Shown here piece by piece: positions 16,726 to 26,879 of a stretch of 64,000 nt of DNA. The first letter of the stretch is position 1, and each line of letters starts with the position of its first letter. This stretch comes from Bradyrhizobium erythrophlei (GTDB lineage: Bacteria; Pseudomonadota; Alphaproteobacteria; Rhizobiales; Xanthobacteraceae), in the NCBI RefSeq assembly GCF_900129505.1, contig NZ_LT670818.1, forward strand, positions 496,001 through 560,000, written 5' to 3'. Both the position numbers and the translations under genes were made by a program. The notes under the pieces were generated by a model that was not told the DNA's origin, ran no database searches, and worked only from the letters and a program-made list of their open reading frames with translations.

Positions 16726-18240
16726 ATGTCCAACGCCCCGCATTTCGACATCGACGTCGCGTCGTTCTGGGCCGATCCCTATCCGGATCTGGCGCGAATG
16801 CGGCGCGAGGCGCCAATCGCGTTCGTGCCGCAGCTCGGTTCGACCGTCTTCACCCGGCGCGACGACATCTTCCGCCAAGAGAAACGCATCGACGTGTTCT
16901 CCTCGCATCAGCCGGCCGGACTGATGAACATCCTGATGGGCCACAACATGATGCGCAAGGACGGCGAGGCGCACATGGCCGAGCGCGCCGCGATGTTCCC
17001 CGCGGTGTCGCCGCGCGCGGTGCGCGACACCTGGAGCCGGCAGTTCAATGCCCATGCCGACCGCATCCTCGACGAACTCGCCCCTGCCGGCCATGCCGAC
17101 CTCTGCAAGGCGTTCGCGTTGCCGCTGTCGGCCGAATGCCTGAAGGACATCACCGGGCTGACCAACATGCACTTTGCCGACATGGACGCCTGGTCGCAGG
17201 CCATGATCGACGGCATCGCCAATTACATCGGCAACAAGGAGGTCGAGGCGCGCTGCCACGCCGCCACGTCGGGGATTGATGCGGCGATCGACGACATGAT
17301 CCCGGTGGTGACGAAACATCCCAACCATTCCATCCTCAGCGTGCTGCTCGCCGCCGGCATGAACATCGACAGCGTGCGCGCCAACGTCAAGCTGGCGATC
17401 TCGGGCGGACAGAACGAGCCGCGCGACGCCATCTCCGGCACGATCTGGGCGCTGCTGACGCATCCCGACCAGCTGGCATTGCTGCGCGATGGCAGCGCAA
17501 AATGGATCGACGTGTTCGAGGAATATGCGCGCTGGATCGCGCCGATCGGGATGTCGCCGCGGCGGGTGGCGAAACCCTGGTCGTATGGCGGCGTCGATTT
17601 CGAGCCGGAGGATCGCGTGTTCTTCATGTTCGGCTCGGCCAACCGCGACGAGGCCTGTTTCGAGAACCCCGATTGCTTCGACATCACCCGCAACACCCAG
17701 AAGAGCATCGCCTTCGGCGCCGGCCCGCATTATTGCGCCGGCGCCTTTGCCTCGCGCGCGATGGTCGCCGACGTGGCGCTGCCCGGTATTTTTGCAGCAT
17801 TGAAGGGCCTGCGGCTCGACGCGCGCGAGCAGGTTAAGATCGGCGGCTGGGCGTTTCGCGGGCTATTGAATCTGCCGGTGGTGTGGGATGGGGGTAAGCC
17901 GTTGGTCAAAGTGCGCCGCGCCGCAGCCGGCCTCTCGCCCACGTCCCAAGCAACAGGACCAGCGCGAGAAGCGCAACGATGGCCGTCATCAATTCCATGC
18001 TTCGCAACAGGAACGCGAGCTGAACCGCCCACCCCGGCTGCGGTTCCTCGGCGAATGCAATCGGCACGATATCGGGGACGAACAACCGCTCCGCGCCGAG
18101 CGCTATACCGAAAACGACGAGCCACAGCCAGAACACTTTCCATCCCGCATTCATCGGTCGCCCCTGTGCCACGCTGGCCGCTGACTTGCTTGATGGCACG
18201 AAATCGCCGGCCACGATTGATGTTGATCAATGCCACCTGA
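16726..18240 (+). CDS. Cytochrome P450 with abnormal C-terminal extension
   Basis: The frame has 504 codons. Residues 1-400 are a complete P450. The I-helix is [14 protein letters not shown] (near 226-239), of the type with Asn-Glu-Pro-Arg-Asp instead of the usual acid-Thr pair. The K-helix ExxR lies in EEYARW, and the heme loop [10 protein letters not shown] at 330-339 has Cys337 as ligand. Homologues normally end near [13 protein letters not shown]. The last 100 or so codons are Arg/Pro/Thr-rich and lie antisense to the next gene, so an ancestral stop has probably been lost. The redox partner and substrate are unknown. Confidence 0.9.
   Translation: MSNAPHFDIDVASFWADPYPDLARMRREAPIAFVPQLGSTVFTRRDDIFRQEKRIDVFSSHQPAGLMNILMGHNMMRKDGEAHMAERAAMFPAVSPRAVRDTWSRQFNAHADRILDELAPAGHADLCKAFALPLSAECLKDITGLTNMHFADMDAWSQAMIDGIANYIGNKEVEARCHAATSGIDAAIDDMIPVVTKHPNHSILSVLLAAGMNIDSVRANVKLAISGGQNEPRDAISGTIWALLTHPDQLALLRDGSAKWIDVFEEYARWIAPIGMSPRRVAKPWSYGGVDFEPEDRVFFMFGSANRDEACFENPDCFDITRNTQKSIAFGAGPHYCAGAFASRAMVADVALPGIFAALKGLRLDAREQVKIGGWAFRGLLNLPVVWDGGKPLVKVRRAAAGLSPTSQATGPAREAQRWPSSIPCFATGTRAEPPTPAAVPRRMQSARYRGRTTAPRRALYRKRRATARTLSIPHSSVAPVPRWPLTCLMARNRRPRLMLINAT
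17906..18154 (-). CDS. Small membrane protein, two TM segments
   Basis: The product has 82 residues. The first TM is [19 protein letters not shown]; a short loop ([16 protein letters not shown]) follows; the second TM is [20 protein letters not shown], then a basic end RGRLRRG. I chose the ATG at 18154 because AGGGGCGACCG precedes it; an in-frame start 60 bases upstream would add a non-hydrophobic leader. It is entirely overlapped, antisense, by the extended tail of the P450 frame. It looks the more credible coding strand here. Function unknown. Confidence 0.65.
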   Translation of the reverse strand: MNAGWKVFWLWLVVFGIALGAERLFVPDIVPIAFAEEPQPGWAVQLAFLLRSMELMTAIVALLALVLLLGTWARGRLRRGAL

Positions 18241-18312
18241 AGCTTCGGCGCAATTGATGCCGTCATCGAACGTCTGCTAAGGAAGAGTCTGCAGTTGATC
18301 GGGAGTGCGCGC

Positions 18313-19098
18313 GTGGCGGACGAGATTCGGCAAGGACGGCAGGGGCCGCAAGGCGCACGCGGCGAGCCGGGTCGTTCGGGTCCGCAAGGCCATCCCGGAC
18401 GGCCCGGACCGGAAGGTCCGCGCGGCAAGCCGGGTCCGCAAGGCAAGGCCGGGGCGCAAGGCCCGCGCGGCGAGCCTGGCGCGCAAGGCAAGCCCGGCCC
18501 GCAAGGCCCGGCCGGCCCGCGCGGCGAACCCGGTGCGCGCGGGCCGCTGCCGTCGATCGAGCAGGTGATGCCGTGGCTGCATCTCGTGTTCGATGCCTAC
18601 GAGGATTACAAGCGATTGCGCGAGCGCGAAGCCGCCGAGCGTGAAGCCGTCGAACGCGCCGTGCTGGAGGCGGGCGAGCACGGCGAAGGGTCCGAAGACG
18701 ACGACGATGACGAGCACACAAGGACAAGAAAAAGAAACGACACAAGGACAAGAAGAAGTAGTCAAGTGCACTTCGTCCTGTTCCGGCCTTCCTCTCACCC
18801 GAACCGCAGCTTCGATCGCTCCCTGGCCTTTTCGGCCTCGATTTCCCGGTCTCGCGCCGGCGCTTGCGTATGCAGCGATGTGAGGAGGCGCCGGGCGGCG
18901 GCGGCGACCTCGGCGACCGCGCGATCGAACGCCTCGGCGTTGGCCTGCGACGGCCTGTTGAAGCCCGACAGCTTGCGCACGAACTGCAGCGCCGAGGCCT
19001 GTATTTCATCCTCGGTCGCGGGCGGCTCGAAATTGAACAGCGTCTTGATGTTCCGGCACATTGGTTGTCTCCTTAATCCCGCCCGGGCCTGCTCCTAA
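18313..19098 (+). CDS. Collagen-like (Gly-X-Y) protein, probably frameshifted at 3' end
   Basis: After DEIRQ the protein has 23 uninterrupted Gly-X-Y triplets ([18 protein letters not shown] ...), rich in Pro, Gln, Lys and Arg. It continues into a helix ([20 protein letters not shown], then [11 protein letters not shown]) and an acidic run (SEDDDDDE). At about 18714-18720 the sequence CACACA appears to carry two extra bases. In the shifted frame it would end [14 protein letters not shown] at a TAG at 18759-18761; as it stands the frame runs on antisense to DUF2277. The start is GTG with GGGAG upstream; a TTG at 18295 is the alternative. There is no signal peptide. Confidence 0.65.
   Translation: MADEIRQGRQGPQGARGEPGRSGPQGHPGRPGPEGPRGKPGPQGKAGAQGPRGEPGAQGKPGPQGPAGPRGEPGARGPLPSIEQVMPWLHLVFDAYEDYKRLREREAAEREAVERAVLEAGEHGEGSEDDDDDEHTRTRKRNDTRTRRSSQVHFVLFRPSSHPNRSFDRSLAFSASISRSRAGACVCSDVRRRRAAAATSATARSNASALACDGLLKPDSLRTNCSAEACISSSVAGGSKLNSVLMFRHIGCLLNPARACS
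18795..19061 (-). CDS. DUF2277 family protein
   Basis: The product has 88 residues. [20 protein letters not shown], then [18 protein letters not shown] and [17 protein letters not shown], is the characteristic DUF2277 sequence, a small helical protein common in alphaproteobacteria and actinobacteria and of unknown function. The length is normal. The downstream end lies about 30 bases beyond the expected end of the collagen-like gene, so convergent overlap arises only from the latter's frameshift. Confidence 0.9.
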   Translation of the reverse strand: MCRNIKTLFNFEPPATEDEIQASALQFVRKLSGFNRPSQANAEAFDRAVAEVAAAARRLLTSLHTQAPARDREIEAEKARERSKLRFG

Positions 19099-19182
19099 AT
19101 ACCTGCATCAAATCCCATTTTGGCATAGAATGGCCGTGACGTTCACCCCCGCCGCTCCGGCAAATCCAGCGAGTTCCTAAGC

Positions 19183-19428
19183 ATGTCCCACGTCACCTAC
19201 AAGATCGTTCAGCACGATGGCGGCTGGGCCTATACCTCCAATGGCGTGTTCTCCGAGCCGTTTGCGACCCACGCCGCGGCCCTTGCCGCCGCCAGGCGCG
19301 CCGCCGCCGAGCAGCGCGTGCCCGGGCGGACCGAGGCGATCGAATACGAGACGCCCGATGGCAAATGGCATACCGAGACCGCCGCCGGCATCGACCGCCC
19401 CGAGACCGACGTCGAGGACGCGCCGTAA
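19183..19428 (+). CDS. DUF2188 family protein
   Basis: The product has 81 residues. VTYKIVQHDGGWAYTSNGVF, then SEPFATHAAALAAARRAAAE and IEYETPDGKWHTE, has the DUF2188 pattern: strands around a helix, with the closing W-H-x-E motif. It is a small cytoplasmic domain, sometimes linked to stress, with no fixed function. The length is normal. It is divergent from DUF2277. Confidence 0.85.
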   Translation: MSHVTYKIVQHDGGWAYTSNGVFSEPFATHAAALAAARRAAAEQRVPGRTEAIEYETPDGKWHTETAAGIDRPETDVEDAP

Positions 19429-19479
19429 TATTCCCGCTGCGCGGCGGATCACCGCCGATGCCAATGACTTCATCTAGCA

Positions 19480-19742
19480 ATGGGAAGCCTCGCACGATTC
19501 AATCCTTCTCCCGGGCTCGAGAAGATCGAGGCGACGGTGCTCGCGATCAATGCCGACGACGACGAACGCAATCTGCCGGAGACCGGCGTCACCGACGCCG
19601 CGTTGAAGCGCATTAGAAATGCAAAACTCTATCTGATCCCGGCTTCGACCGAGACCCGCGGTCATCTCACCACCGGCAACGCCAGGTTCTACCGGCAGCA
19701 TTGCAGGAATTGCTGGCGACCGCGCCGCAGCGAACGATGTGA
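19480..19742 (+). pseudogene. C-terminal remnant of a MetX-like alpha/beta hydrolase
   Basis: LEKIEATVLAINADDDERNL, PETGVTDAALKRIRNAKLYL and IPASTETRGHLTTGNARFYR are the Asp- and His-bearing C-terminal end of homoserine O-acetyltransferase-like hydrolases (usual form DDERNPPE ... RGHGTTG). The first 250 or so residues, with the nucleophile Ser, are absent. After FYRQ the frame is lost; shifting it restores LQELLATAPQRTM and a stop at 19740-19742. It is dead and probably recent, because the residues remain well preserved. Confidence 0.78.
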
Positions 19743-19909
19743 CCAGCTGATTTCGCACTGCATCAATCTCGCAGGCGCGAGATGTCAGCATATTTTTTGA
19801 GCATGCATCCGCGGCTTGGCTCAGGCTTAATCGCGTTCGATTGCTCAGGAGATTCGTGGCGCGCAAAAGCGGCCCGCCACGATGCGGATGCAACGCTGTG
19901 GAGGATCGC

Positions 19910-20263
19910 ATGCGAAGGTTCGCGCAGATCGCGCTGCTGGCGTGCCTGCCCATGCTCGCGGGCGCGGCTTTCGCCTTCGACAACGGGCAATACGAAAACG
20001 TCCCTGCTGACATCCGCGCCTGGTTCAAGGGCGTGATGGCGCCGAACGGCGTGCCCTGCTGCGACATTGCCGACGGTCACCGCACCGAATATGATTTCCG
20101 GGAGGGCGCCTATTGGGTGCCGATCGAGGGCCAGTGGATGCAGGTTCCGGCGCACGCCATCATTCGCGACCGCGGCAACCCGGTCGGCGAAGCCGTGGTG
20201 TGGTACGTGCATCACCGCGGCAGCATCATCATCAGCTGTTTTGTTCCCGCCGACGCGGTGTGA
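19910..20263 (+). CDS. Exported hypothetical protein
   Basis: The product has 117 residues. A signal peptide (MRRFAQIALLACLPMLAG, cleavage near AFA) leaves a mature region NGQYENVPADIRAWFKGVMA, then PNGVPCCDIADGH with a vicinal Cys pair, REGAYWVPIEGQWMQVPAHA and VVWYVHHRGSIIISCFVP. The pattern is widespread in Bradyrhizobium-type genomes as a small periplasmic protein of unknown function. GGAGGATCGC precedes the ATG. Confidence 0.8.
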   Translation: MRRFAQIALLACLPMLAGAAFAFDNGQYENVPADIRAWFKGVMAPNGVPCCDIADGHRTEYDFREGAYWVPIEGQWMQVPAHAIIRDRGNPVGEAVVWYVHHRGSIIISCFVPADAV

Positions 20264-20318
20264 GTGCATTAACGAGCCCTTGCTGATATTATCGCCGAAA
20301 CCTGACCGGAGAGACCCC

Positions 20319-20924
20319 TTGACCGAACTCGCCGCATGCGATCTCGAGAAGATCTATCAGAAGCCCACGCCGCGCGTGCTTGCAAAGGCGCGTCCGGAGA
20401 TCGACGCGCATGCCAGGAAATTCATCGCGATGTCGCCGTTCTGCGTGCTCGCCACCTCGGGCTCCGACGGCAGCGTCGACGCCTCGCCGCGCGGCGGCAA
20501 TCCCGGTTTTGTCCATGTCGCTGGGCCGAACCGGCTATTGATGCCCGATCGCTCCGGCAACAACCGGATCGACAGTTTTCGCAATATCGTTGAGGGGTCG
20601 GGCTTCGTGCAGCTGATCTTCTTCGTGCCCGGCATCGACGAGACGCTGCGCGTGGGCGGCACCGGCACGCTGTCGGCGGAACCGGAACTGCTGGCTTCGA
20701 TGGAGGAGTTCGGCAAGCCGCCCCGCGCGGTGCTGAGCATCAGCGTGCGGGAGGCCTATTTCCATTGCGGCAAGGCGCTGATGCGCTCGAAACTGTGGTC
20801 GGCGGACACGCGCGTCGAACGCGGCGTGATGCCGAGCATCAGCGAAGTCATTCACGACCAGACCGGCCTGGGCGAGCCGGAGAACCAGGCCGTGGTCGAG
20901 GCGCGCTACAGGACGCAGCTCTGA
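20319..20924 (+). CDS. PPOX-class flavin-dependent oxidoreductase
   Basis: The product has 201 residues. It has a split-barrel FMN-binding fold of the pyridoxamine phosphate oxidase class: FIAMSPFCVLATSGSDGSVD, ASPRGGNPGFVH, LLMPDRSGNNRIDSFRNIVE, and later RAVLSISVREAYFHCGKALM. This order is typical of the MSMEG_1061-type subgroup. I chose the TTG at 20319 because GGAGAG lies seven bases upstream and no ATG fits. The substrate is unknown. Confidence 0.83.
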   Translation: MTELAACDLEKIYQKPTPRVLAKARPEIDAHARKFIAMSPFCVLATSGSDGSVDASPRGGNPGFVHVAGPNRLLMPDRSGNNRIDSFRNIVEGSGFVQLIFFVPGIDETLRVGGTGTLSAEPELLASMEEFGKPPRAVLSISVREAYFHCGKALMRSKLWSADTRVERGVMPSISEVIHDQTGLGEPENQAVVEARYRTQL

Positions 20925-20957
20925 GCCGCTTGCATGACGCTGATACAAGGTCGGTTG

Positions 20958-21022
20958 TCATCATCCGCCACCACCGGGTCTCGCCTTCGACGAGCCCGAT
21001 GACAGGCTCCGGCGGATGATCG
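20958..21022. repeat. Short inverted repeat (ATCATCCGCC module)
   Basis: ATCATCCGCC at 20960-20969 and GGCGGATGAT at 21011-21020 enclose a GC-rich centre with GAGCCCGATGACAGGCTC. It resembles the other dispersed palindromes of the window. Confidence 0.6.
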
Positions 21023-21131
21023 CGTACGCCGCGACCTCTCGGCTCAATCGCTGACGCTGGTGGAATACGCCTCGCCGGCGATGAGGGCTGTGGGTGTCGG
21101 TCGCGACGCGGGCTCACCGCGAGCGCGCGTC

Positions 21132-21617
21132 CTAATGCTCGCTCTCGAGCCCGCCGACGTGCTTCTGGGTATAAAGCTCAAGTCCGATCCGCCCGATCAG
21201 ATCGAGCTGGGTTTCGAGGAAGTCGATGTGATGCTCCTCGTCCTTCATCAGGCGTTCGAACAGGTCGCGCGAGACGTAGTCCTTGACGCCGTGGCAGTAG
21301 GTCGCCGCTTCCTGGTAAAGCGTTCGCGCCGCGACCTCGGTGGCCAGATCGCATTCGATGATTTCCTTGACGTTCTGGCCGATCCGCAAGGGGTCGAGCA
21401 CCTGCATGTTGGGAAAGCCGTCAAGGAACAGGATGCGGTCGGTGAACTTGTCGGCGTGCTCCATCTCCTCGATGGATTCCTTGCGCCAGGTCTTGGCCAT
21501 CTCCAGCAGGCCCCAGTTGTTCAGTATCCGGTAATGCAGCCAATACTGGTTGATGGCGGTGAGCTCGCTGCGCAGGCCCTTGTTGAGATAATCGATGACC
21601 TTGGGATCGCCCTGCAT
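21132..21617 (-). CDS. bfr: Bacterioferritin
   Basis: The product has 161 residues, the standard length. It is a 24-subunit iron-storage protein with heme at dimer interfaces. All canonical ligands are present at their usual positions: ferroxidase Glu18, Glu51, His54, Glu94, Glu127 and His130, and heme-binding Met52. The C-terminus ends GLESEH. It follows bfd on the same strand, 103 bases away, and the pair is probably co-transcribed. Confidence 0.97.
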   Translation of the reverse strand: MQGDPKVIDYLNKGLRSELTAINQYWLHYRILNNWGLLEMAKTWRKESIEEMEHADKFTDRILFLDGFPNMQVLDPLRIGQNVKEIIECDLATEVAARTLYQEAATYCHGVKDYVSRDLFERLMKDEEHHIDFLETQLDLIGRIGLELYTQKHVGGLESEH

Positions 21618-21720
21618 GATGCTCTCTCGCTGTCGTGACGTGATGGCGAAAGCTAGGTCACATTTCCGGCAAGAGCAACCCTCTGCCGGCGGCGACGCGG
21701 AGGCGCATAAGATTGATCAC

Positions 21721-21996
21721 TCAGGATGCAGCGAGCGAGAACTCGGCGTACACGTCGTCGTGCGCATGAGAATGCGCCTCGCCCCTGCTGTGCCGACATC
21801 CGGGCTGGCAGGTTTTCGCGCAGTCACCCAGCGCCGTTTCAACGATGCTCTTTACGGTGCTGGCACAGCGACCGCATTCAACACTGCAACCGAGGCAGCC
21901 GTAGACCTGCCTCGCATTGCGTGGAAGATCCTGCGCCGAATTCACGGCACTGCGGACATCGTGGTCGCTAAGGACATTGCAGGAACAAACAATCAT
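21721..21996 (-). CDS. bfd: Bacterioferritin-associated ferredoxin
   Basis: The product has 91 residues. The start MIVCSCNVLSDHDV has the Cys-X-Cys of the Bfd [2Fe-2S] fold, and the second pair is CGRC (Cys41, Cys44). Two extra Cys (GCLGC) lie just before it. The C-terminal His/Cys-rich tail (CQPGCRHSRGEAHSHAHDD) is longer than in E. coli Bfd and could bind metal. Bfd reduces the bacterioferritin iron core so that iron is released. The start is the ATG before MIVCSC; a TTG ten codons upstream is possible and has a similar weak ribosome site. Confidence 0.92.
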   Translation of the reverse strand: MIVCSCNVLSDHDVRSAVNSAQDLPRNARQVYGCLGCSVECGRCASTVKSIVETALGDCAKTCQPGCRHSRGEAHSHAHDDVYAEFSLAAS

Positions 21997-22175
21997 GAGA
22001 ACGGAATTACCTTCGCTGATGCTCAACCATCAGATATTTAAGACCGAGGCGCGAAGCAAAAGGAAAAACCCCACTTTCAAGCAATTCCAAACTGCCCGCG
22101 AGAACACTTTGGATCGAGTCTAAAAAGGCTGTTGCGGTAGATCAAAATCCCGATGTTTTACGGGGTCCGCGAGCA

Positions 22176-22439
22176 TCAATCGCCGCCGCCGCCTCCTCCC
22201 CCGCTATCGGCGCCGCCGAAATCGCTCGGGTTGCCCGAACTATCCGTCGTCGAGTGATCGCCGCCAAACCAGCTGACGACAGCCCAGCCCTCGCCGCCCG
22301 AAGTGCTGGCGCCGTCGATCGAGGTGTCGCCGACCGAGCGGCGATTACGCTTGCCCCTGTCGGCGCGCGTCATCAGCGCGTAGCAGATCATCGAAGTGCC
22401 AGCGACCGCGACTCCAAACGCCACCATCGCACCGGTCAT
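22176..22439 (-). CDS. Small single-pass membrane protein with Gly-rich tail
   Basis: The product has 87 residues. One N-terminal TM segment (MVAFGVAVAGTSMICYALM) is followed by a basic patch (RADRGKRNRRS), a Ser/Gly/Asp-rich region (EGWAVVSWFGGDHSTTDSSG) and a run of seven Gly before the last Asp. This layout is common for short rhizobial membrane proteins of unknown function. AAGGGGAAAACG precedes the ATG at 22439. Confidence 0.7.
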   Translation of the reverse strand: MTGAMVAFGVAVAGTSMICYALMTRADRGKRNRRSVGDTSIDGASTSGGEGWAVVSWFGGDHSTTDSSGNPSDFGGADSGGGGGGGD

Positions 22440-22606
22440 CGTTTTCCCCTTCTGCCCAAACCCCCATACACCGTACATTGTGCGCCGCAACATGATACCT
22501 GCGAGCGGCTATTCGTCGCCAAATGTGGCGGCGCCGTTCATTGATCATTCAAGGGAAATATGGAAGTTTCGTCGCAACGGATGTGCTCGATGAGAAAGGT
22601 GAAGTC

Positions 22607-22924
22607 ATGAGGAAGACTTTGATGGCGCTGGCTGCGATGGCCACGCTGGCGGTTTCAGCGGTGGCGTCCCCCGCCAACGCCCAACGCGGTTTCGGCGCTG
22701 GTTTGGCTGCTGGCGTGATCGGCGGCGCCATCGTCGGCGGCGCGCTGGCCGGCCCCGGCTACGGCTATTATTACGGCCCCGGCTACTACCCTGGCCCCCG
22801 TTACGGCTATTACGCTCCGGGCTATGAAGCCGGCGACTATTATTATGGCGGCTGCGTCTGGCAGCGGCAGCGGTTCTGGGACGGCTATGGCTGGCGGATT
22901 CGCCGCGTACGGGTCTGCGGCTGA
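22607..22924 (+). CDS. Exported Gly/Tyr-rich protein with glycine zipper (paralogue 1)
   Basis: The product has 105 residues. A signal peptide (to about ANA, residue 25) is followed by a glycine zipper (GAGLAAGVIGGAIVGGALAG), a Gly-Tyr-Pro-rich segment, and a conserved end CVWQRQRFWDGYGWRIRRVR with the final VCG. The C-terminal RFWDGYGWR motif with two flanking Cys recurs in the next gene. It probably sits in the periplasm or outer membrane. Function unknown. Confidence 0.8.
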   Translation: MRKTLMALAAMATLAVSAVASPANAQRGFGAGLAAGVIGGAIVGGALAGPGYGYYYGPGYYPGPRYGYYAPGYEAGDYYYGGCVWQRQRFWDGYGWRIRRVRVCG

Positions 22925-23163
22925 TCGGCGTTCATCTTCGTTAAAACAGCGCCGGTTCCCGGCAAACCGGCCGTTTTCCCGGGCTATCGAAAAAAGTGGC
23001 CTGAAAAAGCCTTCTTTTTCAGTCCAGTAGCCAACAGGGACGTTACGTCGCCTTGGGTAGACGGTTGGCCGCTTGCTAGCTAGACGACCAGCTTCCGAAC
23101 ACGGCATTTTGAGTTACCTTAACCCCGGCGCCTGAAGGCGCCACCTGCAGGAGAGCCCACGAC

Positions 23164-23448
23164 ATGAAGAAGACAGTTACCGCTCTGCTGGCCGCCGCAA
23201 CGGTTGCCGGCTCCCTAGTGTCGGTTATACCAGCCGCCAGGGCCGGGGATGGCCAGATCGCCGCGGGCGTTGCCGGCGGTTTGATCGGTGGTGCGCTGCT
23301 TGGCGGGGCGATCGCGGCAAGCCGCCCGGCCCCGGTATATGTTGCACCCGCCCCGGTCTATGTCGAAGAGGCCCCCTGCCGCTTGGTCCGCGAGCGCTTC
23401 TGGGATGGTTACGGCTGGCGCTTCCGCCGCGTCCAGGTCTGCGATTGA
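23164..23448 (+). CDS. Exported protein with glycine zipper (paralogue 2)
   Basis: The product has 94 residues. Signal peptide to about ARA (residue 27), glycine zipper GVAGGLIGGALLGGAIA, a short Pro/Val repeat (APVYVAPAPVYVEE) and the end CRLVRERFWDGYGWRFRRVQ with VCD. It is clearly a paralogue of the gene 240 bases upstream, differing mainly in the middle. A CAGGAGAG ribosome site precedes the ATG, and a terminator follows. Confidence 0.82.
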   Translation: MKKTVTALLAAATVAGSLVSVIPAARAGDGQIAAGVAGGLIGGALLGGAIAASRPAPVYVAPAPVYVEEAPCRLVRERFWDGYGWRFRRVQVCD

Positions 23449-23486
23449 TCTGATCGGCGCCGAATTTACAGCGCCTTGATTTCGAA

Positions 23487-23514
23487 ACCCGGCCAATGCT
23501 TCGGCCGGGTTTTT
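23487..23514 (+). terminator. Rho-independent terminator
   Basis: ACCCGGCC and GGCCGGGT form an 8-bp stem with loop AATGCTTC, followed by TTTTC. It lies 38 bases after the second glycine-zipper gene. Confidence 0.85.
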
Positions 23515-23573
23515 CTTGCGAAATGCATTGTGTATCGGTCGCTTGGTCGAAGCCTGGTCTCAATGTTGACGCG

Positions 23574-23694
23574 AAGGCAGTGCGCTCCGTCTCTCATAGG
23601 GAGAGGGTTGGGGGTGGGGGCGTACGGTCTATCGTTAGTGCGCCCCCTCACCCGCTTCGCGTCGATCTCTCCCAATGGGAGAGGTGGAAGAACG
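23574..23694. repeat. Imperfect inverted repeat of the CTCTCCC class
   Basis: CTCATAGGGAGAGGGTTGGG and then GTGGGGGCG face CGCCCCCTCACCCGCTTCGC and TCTCCCAATGGGAGAGG. A related, longer element occurs at 36657-36858. Confidence 0.65.
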
Positions 23695-23706
23695 ACGATT
23701 CGGTGT

Positions 23707-24957
23707 CTACCGCGCCGCACCAAGCGAGCGCAGCGCCGCTTCGCTCGGCCAGCAGTCCACCTTGAGACCGGCCTTTTTCTGGTAGGCGCCGAGCGCCGCG
23801 CGCGTCTGCATCCCGGCCTTGCCGTCGACCTTGTCGGCATAGAGACCGATGCGCGTGAGGCCGCGCTGCATGGCTTCGACGTCGGCGGTGCGCAACTGCG
23901 TTGAAGCCGACCACGGCGTCGCGAATGGAAGCGGGCTTGTCATGCGGTCGGAGAGGTGGCCGACGAACAGCACGTAGAGGTCCGAAAAATTGTACTCCTT
24001 GATCACGAAGTAGTTCTTCGTGGTCAGGAAGGCCGGACCATAGATGCCCTCGGGCTGCAGCAGTGAGGCCGGCTCGGCTTTCTCGGCGCCGCCGAGCTGT
24101 TGTCCGCGCACGGGGACAAAACCCCCGCGCAGCCATTCGCCGATCGGCTTCGTCACCTCCGGCACGCCGATGCTGCAATCGACGTTGGCCGGCGCGCGCA
24201 CCTCATAGGCCCAGCGCACGCCCTTCTGCCAGCCCTTGTTGACGAGCTGCTGCGCAGCGGAGGCGAGCGCGTCCGGCACCGAATGCCAAATGTCCCTGCG
24301 GCCATCTCCGTCGAAATCAACGCCGTGCTGATAAAATTCCGATGGCAGGAATTGCGTGAGCCCGGTGGCGCCGGCCCACGACGCGCGCAGATCCTTGCGC
24401 GTCACCTCGCCGTCGCTGATCATCTTCAGCGCCAGGATGAACTCGTTGCGATACTGGTCCTTGCGCCGGCCGACATAGGCCTGCGTCGCCAGCACCCGCA
24501 AGCCGTCGTAAGGCAGCGTATAGCGGCCGTAATCGGTCTCGCGGCCCCAGATCGCGAGCACGATGGTGGCGGGCACGCCGAAGCGGGCTTCGATCGCTGT
24601 CAGCGAAGGACGGTATTTTTGGAGCAGCCGCTGGCCCTCCTCCGCCAGCCGCGCGATGCTCGCCTCCTTGAGGTAATCGGCCGGCACCTGCACGAACTCG
24701 GCCTGCGACGGCGCGCCAGCGGCGGGACGTCCGGGCAGGATCAAATCGGGCAATTTGTAATCCGGCTCGAGGCCGCGCGTCTCGGCATCGAAGGTCGCGC
24801 GCGACACGCCGGCGGCCTGCGCTTCCGGCCACAGCGAGGCGATGAATTGGGTGAAGCCTGAGTCGGCGGCAAGGGCGGGGCGCGGCGACAGCAGAAATGA
24901 TAGCAAGAGGCCGAGCGCCAACGATCGGCCAATATCCAACCGACCCAACCCCGTCAC
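23707..24957 (-). CDS. Exported lytic murein transglycosylase (MltB type) with PG-binding domain
   Basis: The product has 416 residues. A signal peptide (to about ALA, residue 30) precedes an MltB-type SLT domain: FTQFIASLWPEAQAAGVSR, the catalytic Glu140 in IWGRETDYGRY, ATQAYVGRRKDQYRNEF and ASWAGATGLTQFLPSEFY. The last 65 residues are a PG_binding_1 domain (TADVEAMQRGLTRIGLYAD, RAALGAYQKKAGL). It would cut peptidoglycan in the periplasm. It overlaps the upstream coiled-coil gene by four bases. Confidence 0.92.
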   Translation of the reverse strand: MTGLGRLDIGRSLALGLLLSFLLSPRPALAADSGFTQFIASLWPEAQAAGVSRATFDAETRGLEPDYKLPDLILPGRPAAGAPSQAEFVQVPADYLKEASIARLAEEGQRLLQKYRPSLTAIEARFGVPATIVLAIWGRETDYGRYTLPYDGLRVLATQAYVGRRKDQYRNEFILALKMISDGEVTRKDLRASWAGATGLTQFLPSEFYQHGVDFDGDGRRDIWHSVPDALASAAQQLVNKGWQKGVRWAYEVRAPANVDCSIGVPEVTKPIGEWLRGGFVPVRGQQLGGAEKAEPASLLQPEGIYGPAFLTTKNYFVIKEYNFSDLYVLFVGHLSDRMTSPLPFATPWSASTQLRTADVEAMQRGLTRIGLYADKVDGKAGMQTRAALGAYQKKAGLKVDCWPSEAALRSLGAAR

Positions 24958-25154
24958 GCGTCGGTCAGATCGAGACGACGTTCGATGCGCTCGATGCGGA
25001 CGTCCATCCGATCAAGCCGGTTGGACATATTGGCGTGCTGGTTCTCAAGATTGCCGACGCGCTGTTTCATTTCGCGGATATCGTCGCGAACGTCATCGAT
25101 CGCGCCGCGGATGTGGCGCGAATGCTCAAGAACGATGCTTTCCATTTCAGCCAT
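24954..25154 (-). CDS. Small coiled-coil protein
   Basis: The product has 66 residues and is almost entirely a charged heptad coiled coil: IVLEHSRHIRGAIDDVRDD, IREMKQRVGNLENQHANMS and NRLDRMDVRIERIERRLDL. It has no signal peptide. The stop overlaps the transglycosylase start by four bases, so the two genes are translationally coupled. It may be a trimerising adaptor; the function is unknown. Confidence 0.72.
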   Translation of the reverse strand: MAEMESIVLEHSRHIRGAIDDVRDDIREMKQRVGNLENQHANMSNRLDRMDVRIERIERRLDLTDA

Positions 25155-25226
25155 GGTCCAAAATTATCACAATACCAGACCGTTGTGAACCATGATCCCG
25201 GGAGCGCTGTTCGCCTCCCGGCCCAA

Positions 25227-26879
<1,653 letters not shown>

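Noticed and set aside
22060..22100. Possible Irr/iron box upstream of bfd
   Set aside because: The minus strand has TTTGGAA-TTGC-TTGAAA, which only loosely matches the Irr-type consensus; the second half matches too poorly to claim a site.
23002..23021. TGAAAAAG/CTTTTTCA palindrome between the glycine-zipper genes
   Set aside because: An A/T-only stem without a T-tract after it; too weak to call a terminator.
25194..25221. CCGGGAG/CTCCCGG hairpin after ettA
   Set aside because: The stem is good but no T-tract follows on the minus strand, so I do not call it a terminator.
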